Below are positions 20,721 to 33,739 of a stretch of DNA of 64,000 bases, one piece after another (the first letter of the stretch is position 1; every line of letters starts with the position of its first letter). This DNA comes from Emydura subglobosa (taxonomy: Eukaryota > Chordata > Testudines > Chelidae): positions 53,648,838 through 53,712,837 of the forward strand of contig ML679958.1 of NCBI GenBank assembly GCA_007922225.1, read 5' to 3'. The translations under genes and the position numbers were made by a program. The notes below the pieces were generated by a model, which saw only the letters and a list, made by a program, of their open reading frames with translations, did not search any database and had not been told where the DNA came from.

Positions 20721-23700
20721 GATTAAATAACTGTATAATTGTTTTAATATTAATATTGCTACTAGGCAAATTCCACACAATCTATACAATTGACACACTA
20801 ATGTCAAAGTGCTTCATTCCCAAACATAGTTTGTGATGGTCACCATGTTTATTACTTATGACAGAGAAATGCCATAAGAGAAATATTTAACAATATGATA
20901 TTGACAGATGCAGACCAGCAAGAATATAAGGTTTACAAACCTAGACTGTCAGGGAAGTCTGAGGTTTGCCTATGTAGACCTATCTAAAACCAGAAGAAAA
21001 AAACCTGTCCCTTGATTTTGAATAAATCTGTAGGTGTACATTTGCATACAGATGTAAACATGCCATCTTTTCATGCTTTTGACTGGATAATGGTGCAGAA
21101 ATCGTTGGTTAGTATGTTCAAAGAGCTGGACTGGCAATATCTGCATGCACAGACCATGGATTTTTCTCATGCACATTCAGCATTGTCGTGAATTTGCATG
21201 CATATAAATGTGCACCTACAAACAGAATGACAATGAGGCCAGTGATTTACAATGGCTGTATTGTATATTCCATGGTTGTCTGAAACTGATGAAGGTGTGA
21301 ATATACAGCCTACATCCATATCTAAAACTGAAACATTCTTTGAAATCCTTTCCTAATTACCCTTCATGCCTTGTGCTATTCAAGTTGTGCAGCCATTGAT
21401 GGCTTTTATTCTGATAGTGCCTTATGGTTCAGATAATAGGTTACAAATAGTACTTTTAAAACTTTTTATAAAGTTAGGTGCTAAATTTGTAATACTTCTG
21501 TCTTGAAAACAATTTTAATTTTTTTTTAAATAGTACAGAATGTGATTTTTTTCAGCCACAATTATTGAATTTGAAAACTTTTGAAGGAATAGTTTGTTTG
21601 GAAAATTAACAAATCATCTTAGTAGTATGTTTGTGAACCAAAAAGAAAGCTTGATAATCTGGAAGCTATATAGAAATTTTACCTTATTACCCAGAGTGAA
21701 ACTGTTAAGAGTATCTAAAGAGGTGGTAAATTAACTTTGTAAATTCAGTCAGGGTTTCCATTTGGCATTATTTAGCTCAGTGATATGAACACTGACATTT
21801 TAGTAGGGCTGGCCAGTAAACAAGAATTCTGTTTCATGAAAAATTTCAAACTTTTGAAATTTGTTTTTATTTGGCATCGGAACAAAACAGAGTTTTCTAA
21901 TGTTTTTCTCAAGAATCCGAGACAGATCTCCAAACCTTTAGCTTGTCACTAAGGTGTGATTCTGTAAGGTGCCCAGTGCCTCCTGTGCAATGCTAAATTT
22001 CAGCCCATTGTATGTTTGGGATTTGAAAGACTAATGATGACCCATCCATGTAAAAATTCAGAGACATCACAATTCCGTGTTTCTTGTTAAGATATGAACA
22101 GGCAAGTGTTAGTTACTGATAACCCCTGTTCATTGACCTGAGAATGTACTATTAGTCAGCTCATCGTGAGGGCACATTCTTTCTGTATCCAAAAAGTGAT
22201 GCTTCTGTCGCTTTACCACACTGTAGCTTTCCAGAGGGTGAGGATGGATACTGGAGGAAAGATATACTAAATAACGAAACTCTTCAATCTTTAAAATATC
22301 CAAGACGAGATAAGTTTTTATTTTTGAAACAATATTTTCTATTTGTTTCTTTTTTTAGGTATGACACACAATTAGTTATGTGCTATTAGGGATTATTCAG
22401 AGAATTTCCTTGGGTGATTAGGGATTGTTTGGTGAATCTCAAGAAGGCTGGAACAGTCTTCAGAGGAGCTACACTAATTTATATTAGCTGAGTATCTGGC
22501 CTAGTATTTGTGTGTAGATTCTGTTCAGAGCAGTGTGCGTACAGCACTTTCTTATACAGTGCATAGAATACATATATTCATTTTTTATAATAGATCTTTG
22601 ATTCAGTAAACCCATAGGAAACATTGTATGGCCCATAGGTCAGCTCTCCGCTCACTCGTAGCTTTGCTGCAAGTCGATGTATGGAGCCAGGCCCCGTGGT
22701 GATATCCTAGGAGCAGACTGGGAAGAAGATTATGACTCAGTCACATTCTCTCTCCTAGTTTCCCCTCAGCTCTGGAAGAGGACATGGAGAACTTCATGAA
22801 CACTATACCTTGTTCAGTGTATGTTCCAGTGTACTAGCAGTGCTCTGCTGACTGATGCATTGGAGAGACAGAGTCAAGGAAGAGTCCTACCTATTCACAC
22901 CTGCACACATTGTGCATGGGAACATAGTGGCCTTAAGGAAGCTACTTTCTTCACCTTCAAAACTCATTTAGTGTGGATAGCCAGCTCAGGGGATCAGTGC
23001 GGAATGGCTTACATCCCCTTATGCCTCTGCACAGACAAATAAGATATGACAAAAATCTGTCCCTAAATATTCTCTTGAGCTCAAATTATTTTTAATGGCT
23101 GCATTTGTATTTGCAGCCATTCCTAGTACAGCCAATTAGATTCCTAGGACTGTGCAGAAAGCACTAGTACAGGCAGCCACTGCCACAGAGAAAAGAAAGG
23201 AACATTTTCGGTAAAGGAAATGGAAAATTTCCATATGCTTCCAGATTCTTCATATTGTATTTTTACTGTGCAAAGTCCTTCTCTTTGCTGTCAGGTCTGA
23301 GGCTAGCACAATCTTATAACAAGTTTATCTCAGACAATTAAGAGTAATGCTTCTGGTTCAATACTTTGCTGTTTGTTAACACACTTATACCAGCACCTCT
23401 AAGACTAATAGTGGCATCCATTAATTACCTATATTTTCAGAAAGGACCCTTTTCTCTCAGCTGCTCTAGTCTCAGTTGCTATATGCTGAAATGTGGCTGA
23501 CTACATGATTGGGGTCTAAATGATCCATCCTACTTCTTTCATAAAAACTAAACTCTACACAAATTTAAAAATGGAGTCTGTAGACTATGATGCCTAAAAG
23601 GTGCCTGGAATCAGAGCACTAAGTCTGCCAGGCTTCTTTGGAAAAACAAATCTATATTTTGGGGTAAGCCAAATAAAATCTCTATATATCTTATTTGTAA

Positions 23701-23931
23701 GCAGAAAGTAAATGCACTCAAACAATGAAATGTGGATCGCCAGAAGCAGGCATCAGGATTTTATTGAAAAATTCCCAACAGAATGAAAGTTACATTCTGA
23801 GGCTTACTCCTTAAAGCAGTCTCTGCAATCCCAGCAACAGATCTGCTTGTGGCAAGCTAAAGAATCTTAAACAGTTACTGACATTTCATTTAAAATACAA
23901 GCCAAGTGGAAAAAAACATAAGAACAAATCC
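20721..23931. other. Mostly unique AT-rich DNA
   Basis: 21795-21905 resembles the A/T palindromic family at 24475. 22462-22503 resembles the short repeat at 11580. The frames at 20970-21176 and 22821-23042 have no domain. Confidence 0.4.
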
Positions 23932-24155
23932 ATCTAGAATCCTAGAAATGTAGGGCTGAAAGGTTATCAAATCCAGCCCCCTGCACAAGGCAGGACCAAG
24001 TAAATCTAGACCATCCCTGACATGTATTTGTTGAACATGTTCTTTTAAACCTCCAGTGATGGAAATTCCTCAACAGCCCTTGAAAGCCTATTCCAGAATT
24101 TAACTACCCTTAAAATTAGAGAGGCTTTCCTAGTATCCAACCTAAATCTAGGCGA
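23932..24155 (-). mobile_element. CR1 LINE 3' end
   Basis: 'agaatcctagaaatgtaggg', 'atccagccccctgcacaagg', 'taaatctagaccatccctga' and 'cctccagtgatggaaattcc' follow the antisense CR1 3'UTR in order. Confidence 0.92.
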
Positions 24156-24354
24156 TGCTAGGCTGGGAGCTGCCTAAGGTAGCCAGTAGGAAATGCTCTG
24201 AAGAGGGGTATGATTGAAGCCTTGTCCCTCAAAGGGAGTTATGAACCTCTTTCCACTCAGTATTCACAGCCATGAACCCTCTCTGGGGTACAGTCAGTTT
24301 AGTCCTTTTTCTTAAAAAAATGAAGAGAAGAAATAGCGTCCTTCCCTTATAGTT

Positions 24355-25960
24355 TTCAAACCAGCAGTTAAAGCATTCACTTGGGATATGGGTTCATATC
24401 CGCACTCTGCCTGATGTACAGTAGGAACTGGAACTTGGGTCTCCCCACATACTAGATGAGTTCCCTAAGAAGAGCTGGGCAATTCTTATGAGCAAAAAGT
24501 AAATTAGCAGAAAAATGCATTTTAAGGGGCACCAAAACTATTCACAAATTCAGGTTGAACTCAGTAAATAGTGAATAGCTTTGGCCAAAAATTTTTTTTT
24601 TGAAAAAATCAGAATGTTTCATTTCAAGCATTTCAGATTGAAACCTTTTGACTTTTTGTTTCAAAATGAAGTTTTGTTTAGAAATTTAATTGGAAATAAA
24701 ACAAAAAATATTGTTTAGGGTCAAATGAAACATTTATTTAGACCCAATTTTTATTTTTGTTTGGTTCAGCAAGAAAATCTGTAAAATGTTGGTTGGAATT
24801 CAAACCTAACTTTTTGGGAGGGAAGGAGAGAAAGGATTTTTCTGTTTGGCCCCTGCATCAAAAAATCCATTATTCACTGAACTATAACCCTAGCAATTGG
24901 GCTATAGAGTCTCTCTCACTCTCTGTCTGGCCTAATAACTAATTATTTCTACACAGCGAAACAGCTCCAACACAAGAGAGTGAGAAAAACATGCCCAGAA
25001 TATCCCATAGCCGAGAAGTTAAAGCACTAACATGAGCAGTGGGAGAGCCAACAGGTTATAAGGGGACACCACCACTACCTCCATCTCCTTCTCTTGTGCT
25101 GCTTTAAGAATGCTCTCAGCATGTCTATCAGATTGTGCCCCAATGGCTAGAGAGGTGGGGAAATACCAAGTTTATGAATCCTGCTGTGAGTTCAGTTCAG
25201 AGCATCTGGGTGATATCAGGACTTAGGTGACCGTGCACATGAGGAAATTTAGGCACCTAGGGACTTCAGGGGCTAGATTCACCAAGAGACTTAGGCTTTG
25301 TGGCACTCAGGGTCAACTCTTAACTTTTAATCACCTAGAAAATAAGTAGGATTTACAAAACCCAAGTTAAGTGTTCAGCTCCTTATGCAATAAATGCGGA
25401 GAGATAGGTGCCTAGGAATGAGATTTGCAAAAAGTCAGCATGTTAGGTGGCTCCTCGTCTAAGTTAGTTAATGTGAAATGTCAAGGAAGAGGAGTGTGTC
25501 CTGTCTTCTCAGGTAGTTCAGCATCAAAATCCCAAATGGAGGGGGGTCACCTATTTCTGCTGAGTATTCTCAGCTACAGAGCCATGTCTGGAATCAAGCA
25601 CCTAACATGTTTGGAGACTGAACTCTCTCATAACTTTCAGTCTACTAGTTAGGATCCTCACCTGGAATGTGGTAGACTCTCATTCAAGTCTTCCGTCTGC
25701 CTGATGAGGCAAAGGAATTCAAAGGGATTTATCACCTTTGAGTAGTGTCCTAACCATGAGTCATAGGATATTCTGGTATGGGGCTCCCTCAATCTCTCCT
25801 GATGAAACGTTCCACTGTGGATTAACTAATTAAACTGGGCCAGAGATAGAGCATGTGCAAACATGAGGATGACCTTATAGCTTAGTGGTTAAAGCACCAA
25901 TCTGTCATATGGGTGATCTAGGCCCCCTATTTCACTGATATTCCTTTATGCACATACAGG
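24355..25960. repeat. Cluster of tRNA-like modules in inverted arrangement
   Basis: Forward tRNA-like heads occur at 24360 (A-box region 'cagcagttaaagcattca', B-box-like GGTTCATATCC at 24391-24401), 25640 (B-box-like attcaagtctt at 25682-25692) and 25878 ('tagcttagtggttaaagcac'). Reverse-oriented heads lie at about 24410-24470, 24850-24905 and 25700-25765. The linker 'ggatattctggtatggggct ... gggccagagatagagc' at 25765-25860 recurs in reverse at about 24880-25020. These are not functional tRNA genes: cloverleaf pairing is lost. The pattern fits a tRNA-derived SINE or palindromic repeat with several insertions, including the A/T-rich unit at 24475. Confidence 0.55.
24475..24790. repeat. A/T-rich palindromic repeat ('gtttcaaaatg' type)
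   Basis: Runs such as 'aatgtttcatttcaagcatt' and 'ttgtttcaaaatgaagtttt' are partly self-complementary. Related sequence occurs at 49790-50110 and 21795-21905. It splits the tRNA-like cluster, so it probably inserted later. Confidence 0.45.
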
Positions 25961-26664
25961 TACATTTCTTGAATGCAAATGCATAAAATGGCATTTGCAT
26001 TTTTAACGTACTAATCTGAACAGAAGGCTTTTGGTTTTGAAGTGAGTGGAATGTTTCCATCTATTTTCAGGCTTATTCATGCAGAAATGCTTATAAGTAC
26101 CTTATCAAGAAATGAATAAAATCTTAAAATAAAATTAATAAGATCGGCTTTTGTAGATTTGCTTTAAAGTCCTAAGGCAAGCTTTGGAGGTGTGTAATTG
26201 GGCATGCAAGTCATGAGCGATTTTTTTGTACCCTGATTGGATGCCATAAAATTTGTAAATAGGAGTAGTGCCTCAGTATACCTACACATCCCATCTTTGA
26301 TTCTACTATGGACAGAACCAAATTTTATTAATTTGCCCCACTATCTCCCCTCTGTTTCTCCTCCCTAAAAAAAACAAATTTCTCTCTCCAACTAGGATTG
26401 TGACTTTCAGCAATGTGGTGGTGGGTTTTTTTTATCCCCCCCTTCCATGACAAAGCTCTGTTTCCATTAAAATAAATAGTATATATAGCGGCAATCAAAA
26501 TAGGTGACTGTGCATGATAACCGAGTAACTAAATGTCCAGTAACCTGATTACTGTAAACAAATATTAATTTTCACACACAGAAGTTGATATGAAATATTT
26601 ACTGGGGACAAATTTGGCCACACACTTTTAAATATATGGTCCTTCTATTTAGCTGTACAATGGT
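25961..26664. other. Unique AT-rich DNA, nothing recognised
   Basis: No feature supported. Confidence 0.4.
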
Positions 26665-26895
26665 AAATTGTAAACTCTTTGGGTCACAGACTCTGTGTTC
26701 TGTATATGGATATACAGCAACTGGCACAATGCACCTCGATTCCAGATTGGGATTTGCTAGCTGGGAATTTCAAGGGGAAAATAAAATTAGACATCCAACT
26801 CCCTAGAAATCCAATGGGAATTGGGTATCTCATTGCCTTTGGCTCCTTTGAGCATCAGAGCCCTAGAAGCTAGTGAAATACAAATAAATAATATT
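26665..26895 (+). mobile_element. SINE-tail-like repeat
   Basis: 'taaactctttgggtcacaga' (26670), 'caactggcacaatgcacctc' and a terminal 'tagtgaaatacaaataaata' resemble the sauropsid CORE-SINE tail with 'acagcgcctagcacaatg...taatacaaataaata'. Inner bases 26760-26830 do not fit and may be an insertion. Confidence 0.45.
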
Positions 26896-29800
26896 AATAT
26901 TTTATACCAGTTGGTTAAACTATTTTAATATCAGCTAACATACATTTGATATTAAGAGAATGTAATGAAATGAACTCTGGGCTCAGTCAGTTCCCCTTAA
27001 TGATGTCCCTTATTGCTTTACTCGTTTCATTCTCATCTTAATTAAAAAAAAAATCAAGAATGTCTTGCTTGACTCCTTGCTTTCTTGAGAAGTACTACAC
27101 AGCTAATAAGAACAGCCTGTTATCTCACTTGTTTGATGTATCCATAGTAACAGAGACTATTCACAACCCTGGAGTTCACTTAAAAGCAGTCCCTGTGATT
27201 TTGACCCTAAAAAGGCTCTCCTCAATGCTGGAAGCCTATCACTGCATCCCATTTGTTTTTTTCAGTTTCTGATTTTGTAGTAAGCTTAAAGGGCAACCTG
27301 TTGCTACAGTCTTAACTGGTATAACTGACTGTAATAGTGCAGGATTCTATATTATTTGAAGCTGAATACTTCAGCTACTGTAATTTAATCTTCCTATGCA
27401 ATTTTTTTCTCTCATGAAAATGCTTTAATGGCTTTCTTTTCTTCTGGATTTTCTGCCTGCTGCATATACATGGCACCTTCTTTATGTTCTCTCAAAATCA
27501 GTTTCCTCTCATATTTCACCCAATGTGTTTGGCTTCACAAACACTCTGTGGTTTGTGACTAGTCTTTGAAATTATTTTCTTTTGTCCATTCACCACAAAA
27601 CACAAAAAGGATATAAAAGATCTTTTCTTTCATGAAACAAGTAGTGTCCATTTGTGTGAATTAGCCAAAAGAGATAGACTTCAAGAGAATAATACTTCTT
27701 TTTTTAATTTCAGTACACTGTATATAATATCTCCATTAGAATTAGTTTAACGAAAACTGTCCATTTCTAACTTTCTTGACAACTCAATCACACACCATTT
27801 AGTGATCCAGCAAGGGATTGCAATTGAATTACCGAGAGGTAGGGTTCAGAAAAATTGATGATTTTTGTTCTGTATGTTTAACAAATTGTAAATAATGTTT
27901 GAATTCATCGGAATTTGTCTCCTGTGAAATTTCAAAGGCTCCAATATTCTCCATTAATCAGTTTGTAACATCTTCAAGCTACAAATCTCATATTTTCAAA
28001 ACTTCAGGTATTCTAAATGGTGTATGGAATTACTATAGTACCTATCGTATACTTACATTTTAACAATTATGTCTTGTAGAGAGAAGATAAAAAGGATCGG
28101 AGAAATACATTGTCATTTTCATGCACATTTATAATATTTTGGAAACACAAACACACAGCTAGGTAGCCAGGGACAGTTGTTATCTTTCCATCCCCAGAAG
28201 CAGCACAGGTTGCATTCTGGGTCCTGAAATCCCTGTCAAAATTCATACCCAGTGGTCCATCCAAGGCAGAGGATGTAACTAAGGTACCAAGGCATAAAAA
28301 GGTCAGAAGTTGAGATGAGAACAATCAACTGGTTCTGGGCAACTTTCATGCACTATATCTGTGAACAGTACAACCCATTGCAAATGGGCTCTGGAGGAGC
28401 AGGAGTAGTTATTAGAGGTCCAGAATCTCTCAGTGGGAGACACAAACTCATCTCAGGCTAGTGGTTAATGTTCTACAGTTGACCTGCCTATGCAGCCAGG
28501 TTAGGTATTCATGGGCGATATTGAAGGCAACCAATTCTAGCATTGCAGTGCCTCTGTTACATAATATTCAGTAGTAGGCTTCTCCTCTAGCCCTTTTACT
28601 GGCCATTGTTGAAGTTGATTTTGCTTTTACTTACTGATGTTATTAAATATCTCATTCTTTGTAGGGATCATTATCTGGCATTCATCTGTGAAGATGTGGG
28701 TCAAGTGTCTAAGATCCAAAATGAAATCTGCTAAAAGGTTTTATGTAGGGGTTCTAAACAAGTGTCATTTTTTTCTGGATAACTGTCATCCTGTCATGTC
28801 GGATTATTTGTGGCAAGTGGGTAAGTTGTCATTGCCCAAGGTATGTTACTATTCACACATCTCTAATCAAAATTCTCTCTGTTGCTTGCTAGGATATAGT
28901 GGTTTTTTGTTTTTTTTTTAACATTTATATGTGGGAAACACTGGATTTTTACAGAATCTACTTCTTTTTCTTTTTGTGTTGAATTCTCATTTAGCAAGCC
29001 TGAAGATACAGGTTATAATGCTACCACTATGTTTTCTCTGAAAACCAGTTCATCACTTTTCTCCTATGGCATGTCTGTAATAAATAAATTCCCACAGTGA
29101 AGTAATTGGTGGGACTTTCTCCTGACTTTGTAAGTGAATATTCTGTATTTCTGTTTTAGTGACCTGATGACTTACATCTCTCCTGTCTGTTCTTAGGAAA
29201 TTTAGTTTTCCATTCCTTTAGATGTAGCCTGTGAATAAGCCTAGAACTTAGAGGCCAAACAGCTCAGTGGCATCAGGCAACTTTGCACTTGCCCACTGGC
29301 AGAAACTTAGGCTTCTTGGGGACTTGGAAACTCAGGCCTCTACAGGGTTACATGGCAGCAGAAATAGGGTTTTGAGGATCTACATTTTTGGATTTAAGTG
29401 CCTAGTTATCTTTTTGGATCTTTAGAGATGTTAACTAAGACATCATCTGAGAGAAAGGACTCATCCTACAGTCCATCAGTTAAGAAATAATAAGCTAGCA
29501 GGAATACTTATTTTGACAATAACAATGTCCACCTCTCAACCACAAATGTAATAATCACATATATTTCTTAATATTTTCTAAGAATTTTTTTACCTAACTG
29601 TGAATGGAGCTACAATATGAAAAGATTAAATTAACTTGGTTCGCCAACAAATCAGTTTTCATATGCTCTGCCTTTTTTATATGTTTATTTTTTTAAAAAA
29701 AAATTATTATAGATGAAAAATCAAATTATATTACTTTGAATATCACATCATAAACTGATCTATGTACTATATTTTAAAAAGGCTGCAGGGTAAATAGAAA

Positions 29801-30164
29801 TGGTCTAGTATCACATTATAAGAAACTCAGCTTGATTTTTATTAGATCCTTTCTCTTGCAATGAAAATTATCAGAAATGAAGGTTCAATTTAATTCGTAT
29901 AACAAATTAAACTTGGGAAATTTCTGTGAATCATTAGTACATCTTTAGCTATCAGATGAAGGATGTTCATTCAAAAAATGGCTGCTATCTTCTGTCCCAT
30001 AGCCCACCCCAGCTTACTCCACCACCCTCTGCTCAAAATTAATTTCTAAAAAAGAAAATAACCTGAATTCCTTTTCATGAACATTTGGGTGAATCTTATC
30101 TCATATTTAATTTATAGAATCACGAGTAGCGACCTTATAAAAACTAAACTCCAATATAATATTT
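26896..30164. other. Mostly unique AT-rich DNA
   Basis: No repeats or RNA genes are recognised. The minus frame at 28067-28324 starts with a hydrophobic stretch like a signal peptide but has no domain. The plus frames at 27060-27272 and 28637-28921 are also featureless. Confidence 0.4.
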
Positions 30165-30303
30165 AGAACCATGATCTTGCAATGCTGGTAGCATGCAGGT
30201 CCTTAACTTTTATCAATTGTTCCTATGAGTAATACTATTGTCTTCAGTGGTTTCACAGTGTATAAAGTTAAGCATCTAGGTGCTTTGCAAGATTAGGACC
30301 TCA
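30165..30303. mobile_element. Palindromic MITE, diverged
   Basis: 'gaaccatgatcttgcaatgc' near the left end pairs with the complement of 'ggtgctttgcaagattagga' on the right. Same family as 31016-31140. Confidence 0.55.
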
Positions 30304-30524
30304 GTTTTTTGGGAAGCCAAATTCCGCTCTCAGTTATGCCTGTTTTTTCCACAAGTAGTTATTGTAGAACTTTGGGGGATTGGTATCAAATTATGGCACA
30401 CATATGCACACATTAAGAAATCTTTGGACACCAGTGGAACCCACAAAAAAGATTGTTTCACTGACGTTGCAAAGTGATGGAGAGGCATAATATAGGGCAT
30501 GGTCATGGGGAAAGTTGACATTCT

Positions 30525-30760
30525 TGGGATGGTATTTTGGCTATTGGAGAGGGCATTGGACTGAGAGTGAGAAGTTCTGGGCTGTGTTTTTGACTGTGGC
30601 CCTAACGAGATGGGAGACCTTGGGTGATTCACTTCTCCTCAGTCTCTGCTTAGATTATAAGGTCTTTGAGACAGAGACCCTCTCCTACTACATGTTGCAA
30701 TATAGGACCCTGATCTCACCTGAAGCCTTTAGATGCTACTGGAATAAAACTGTGCAGCAG
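30525..30760 (+). mobile_element. MIR-like CORE-SINE
   Basis: The order is a tRNA-like head 'ggagagggcattggactgag', 'gggagaccttgggtgattca', 'cttctcctcagtctctgctt', 'agattataaggtctttgaga', 'caatataggaccctgatctc' and 'gatgctactggaataaaac'. This matches the sauropsid MIR-type SINE whose tail reads 'agactgtaagctctttg...ggccctgatct...aggcactactgtaataca'. The opposing frames at 30330-30632 and 30515-30841 are read-through. Confidence 0.75.
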
Positions 30761-31015
30761 CCCAAACAGAGCAATGACTACCATTCACATCTCTTTGAGC
30801 AATCTATACCTAATACAGTAACATTTCTCTCACAAGCGTAGGAGTGAAGAGATACTGTGGGGGTACTTTTGCAGCATATATAGATGCACAATTACAAATG
30901 AGTATGTGAAGTAGCTACACCACTTTCCCTGCATTACCCAGATTTTGGTCCATGGCACATAACATCACACATTGACTCTTGGAATACATATAGACATGAA
31001 AGATAGAAATGTTTA

Positions 31016-31140
31016 AGGCCCCAATCCAGCAAAGCACTTAAGCTTTTGCCTAACTCTAATCACATGAGTATATTTATTAGCTCCCATGGGATTATTCAAA
31101 GCTAGGCACATATTAAAGTGCTTTGTTGGATCAATGCCTA
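31016..31140. mobile_element. Palindromic MITE with 25-bp terminal inverted repeats
   Basis: The left end 'ggccccaatccagcaaagca' (31018) pairs with the complement of 'aagtgctttgttggatcaat' (31116-31135). The centre holds 'cacatgagtatatttattag' and 'ctcccatgggattattcaaa'. It is the best-preserved member here of the family also seen at 20634, 30165 and 39640. Confidence 0.7.
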
Positions 31141-32588
31141 AAGGAGCACTGTCAAGTAGTTTTTAGGCACCAAATTTGACCTATTTTAAAATGATTTCTC
31201 TAGTAAAAAATCTCATCCAGGATCTCTTTATTTCATCATTCATCATTCTTTATATTACAATTTTCCTTTTAAAAAGGCCATTGTTTTGCAAAGGCCTTAT
31301 TCTACACAAGAGTAACTGTTTGTTTACTTGCATTCTTTCTTTTGGCTCCACATCAATAGAAAGTTATTATAATGAATGGCTAAGAATTAATTAAAATTTG
31401 TAATCATGGCATTCCCACCAATATTGCTGGTGATGCTGATTAACCACCAGTGAAAGTCTATTTTGCATGAAATTCAGTATTACCATATAAAACCTCAATA
31501 TATGGGAGTATGCAGCTGTTCTGACTGGGTGTTTACGGGATCAAAATCAACTCCAGCCTTTCACGTCGGTTGAATGCCACCCAAAGAGACTTGTCTTGGA
31601 CTGTTCATCATTTAAAAATCCCAACAAAACGGTTAAGGTAGGAATAACATGTTCCGAGTGAAAGAGGGATTGTAAACAATGCAAGGGCAAAAATGTCAAA
31701 TTATTGATTTAAAAAGTATTTGACTTGTGTTATTGTAGGCATGTTACATTATTTACAAGATAGCTTTTAATATTTCAGAAAGTTGTATGTTTTGTGTCTT
31801 CATTTCATGTATGTTTACAGTGGTTATTTCCAGTAAGCAAACAAACAACAACCTCCTAGAACTGCATGAAAAATATGTGGATATGACAGGACATAATGGC
31901 TCCTTCTGAACAGATAAAATCTATCATTTAAAAATATATTTTTATGATGTGTTTTAAAACACAGATTAGAGTGTACATGCTAGGCACTTTAAAAGTCTCT
32001 TTAGTAACTTTTAAGTCTATCATGGAAATAGATATTTAGATTTTTTTTAAATGTGGAAGCTGGCTCAAACCCTAAATGCCTAATCCTGTGAGCTTTGCCT
32101 GTATCTGGCCTGAAAGGTCAATAGCATTGAATTTCCTGCATGTACTTAAAATGGCTGAGTTCTTTGGAGCCTGCAGATTGTTTATTTCTAAATTACTATT
32201 TTGGATTATGTTTGGTCAGATTAATGATCTGGCAAACAGGTGTCTTCTGTCTAGTCTAATAGAAAACATAAGCAGTGAGTAAGTGGAAGGATTCAGTGCC
32301 TAGTTACACAAGTGCAACAGTCATTGACTTCAATAGGAGTTCCACCCATGTAAGTTAGAGCATATTTTACTGCACAGCTAAAATCTAATCCATGACCATA
32401 GTAAATACGGATTAGTACAGAGCATATTCCAAAGAAATATCTGGATAACTGAGAGCAGGATTAGGACTGCACTGTGTAACACTGACTTTATAGTACACAA
32501 AATACCTATTTTATGAAGTAATTATTTATTCCTCATAAAGAAATGGTTTTCAGTGATTAGATCTTGGGTTTTCATTCTGTTCTGTTAC
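31141..32588. other. Mostly unique AT-rich DNA
   Basis: 32290-32390 ('gtgcctagttacacaagtgc', 'ttgacttcaataggagttcc') may be another short palindromic repeat. Nothing else is recognised. Confidence 0.4.
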
Positions 32589-33114
32589 TGATAAGTCAAA
32601 TAATGAGGCGTAATCAGTATTTATTAATCAAAGATTGTTAGTCAAAGATTAAGACAGAATACAGAAAGAAAGCCTATATTTACCAAACTGATCTGGACAC
32701 TGGAGAAATGACTGCAGCTCAGTTCACTCCTAACTAACATTCCAAAATTCTTGTCCTTATATACTTGCTCAAGACAAAGAAAAATTCCTTTCCCAAAACA
32801 GATATAAAGGAGAAGTTCCTTTTATGGTATCTCAGTTTACCTAATCTATAAGATAACTTTATCTGTAAATTATCTGTCCTTTTATGGTATCCGAGCTTAC
32901 CTAATCAATAGGTTAAAGATACCTGTAAATAAGTCCTTATTATAGAAAACATCTGTAGCAACAAGTAAAACCTAATAATCTGTCCCACAGGATGCATGGA
33001 AGAAGCAGTCATGCATTCCGCAAAGCCCAGGGATTCACCCTTATCTTGGCATGCAAAGGGAGGACTCTTCTTGCACCATCCCCTCACATTTATCTGCTCC
33101 AAGACCAGTCAGCA
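32589..33114 (-). mobile_element. Candidate solo LTR of an endogenous retroelement
   Basis: Read on the minus strand there is a U3-like part with a two-copy 57-60-bp tandem repeat (32821-32937), a TATA box (TATATAAGG, complement of 32755-32763), and an AATAAA signal (complement of 32620-32625) about 130 bp downstream. A TG start (complement of 33113-33114) and CA end (complement of 32589-32590) are possible, but I see no matching target duplication, so the ends are approximate. No internal coding region adjoins it. The layout is what an LTR shows, and the family is unknown. Confidence 0.55.
32821..32937. repeat. Tandem duplication (60 + 57 bp) inside the LTR
   Basis: Both units begin 'tttatggtatc' and end 'gtcct', at about 80% identity. 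Tandem repeats upstream of a TATA box are common in LTR enhancer regions. Confidence 0.85.
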
Positions 33115-33307
33115 TCTGGCTCCTCTCTGGTATTTTCTTAACATTTGAAGGTCTATTTGGATCACACTGTCACTCAGTAGGACCTAATTTTACAAGTAGT
33201 TAGGCTTCATATGGAATAAGGTACCACCCAACATGTTTAAGGGTTACATGTTATAGACCTTTGTTCTCAAAATAATGACTCAAAATGACATTGAAAATTC
33301 TTCATTA

Positions 33308-33707
33308 NNNNNNNNNNNNNNNNNNNNNNNNNNNNNNNNNNNNNNNNNNNNNNNNNNNNNNNNNNNNNNNNNNNNNNNNNNNNNNNNNNNNNNNNNNNNN
33401 NNNNNNNNNNNNNNNNNNNNNNNNNNNNNNNNNNNNNNNNNNNNNNNNNNNNNNNNNNNNNNNNNNNNNNNNNNNNNNNNNNNNNNNNNNNNNNNNNNNN
33501 NNNNNNNNNNNNNNNNNNNNNNNNNNNNNNNNNNNNNNNNNNNNNNNNNNNNNNNNNNNNNNNNNNNNNNNNNNNNNNNNNNNNNNNNNNNNNNNNNNNN
33601 NNNNNNNNNNNNNNNNNNNNNNNNNNNNNNNNNNNNNNNNNNNNNNNNNNNNNNNNNNNNNNNNNNNNNNNNNNNNNNNNNNNNNNNNNNNNNNNNNNNN
33701 NNNNNNN
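33308..33707. other. Assembly gap, 400 N
   Basis: Exactly 400 N. The right edge is a TA/TAATTA-rich microsatellite (33708-33739), so a collapsed or unreadable AT repeat is likely inside. Frames drawn across it have no meaning. Confidence 1.
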
Positions 33708-33739
33708 TATATAATTATATATAATTATATATATATAAT
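33708..33739. repeat. (TATAATTA)n low-complexity edge of the gap
   Basis: 'tatataattatatataatta' and following TA units. Confidence 0.9.

Noticed and set aside
24355..25930. Functional tRNA genes
   Set aside because: A- and B-box-like text is present, but no cloverleaf can be formed and linkers are repeat-like.
28067..28324. Minus frame with a signal-peptide-like start
   Set aside because: A hydrophobic N-terminus alone is weak evidence. There is no domain, and I see no promoter, splice sites or relatives.
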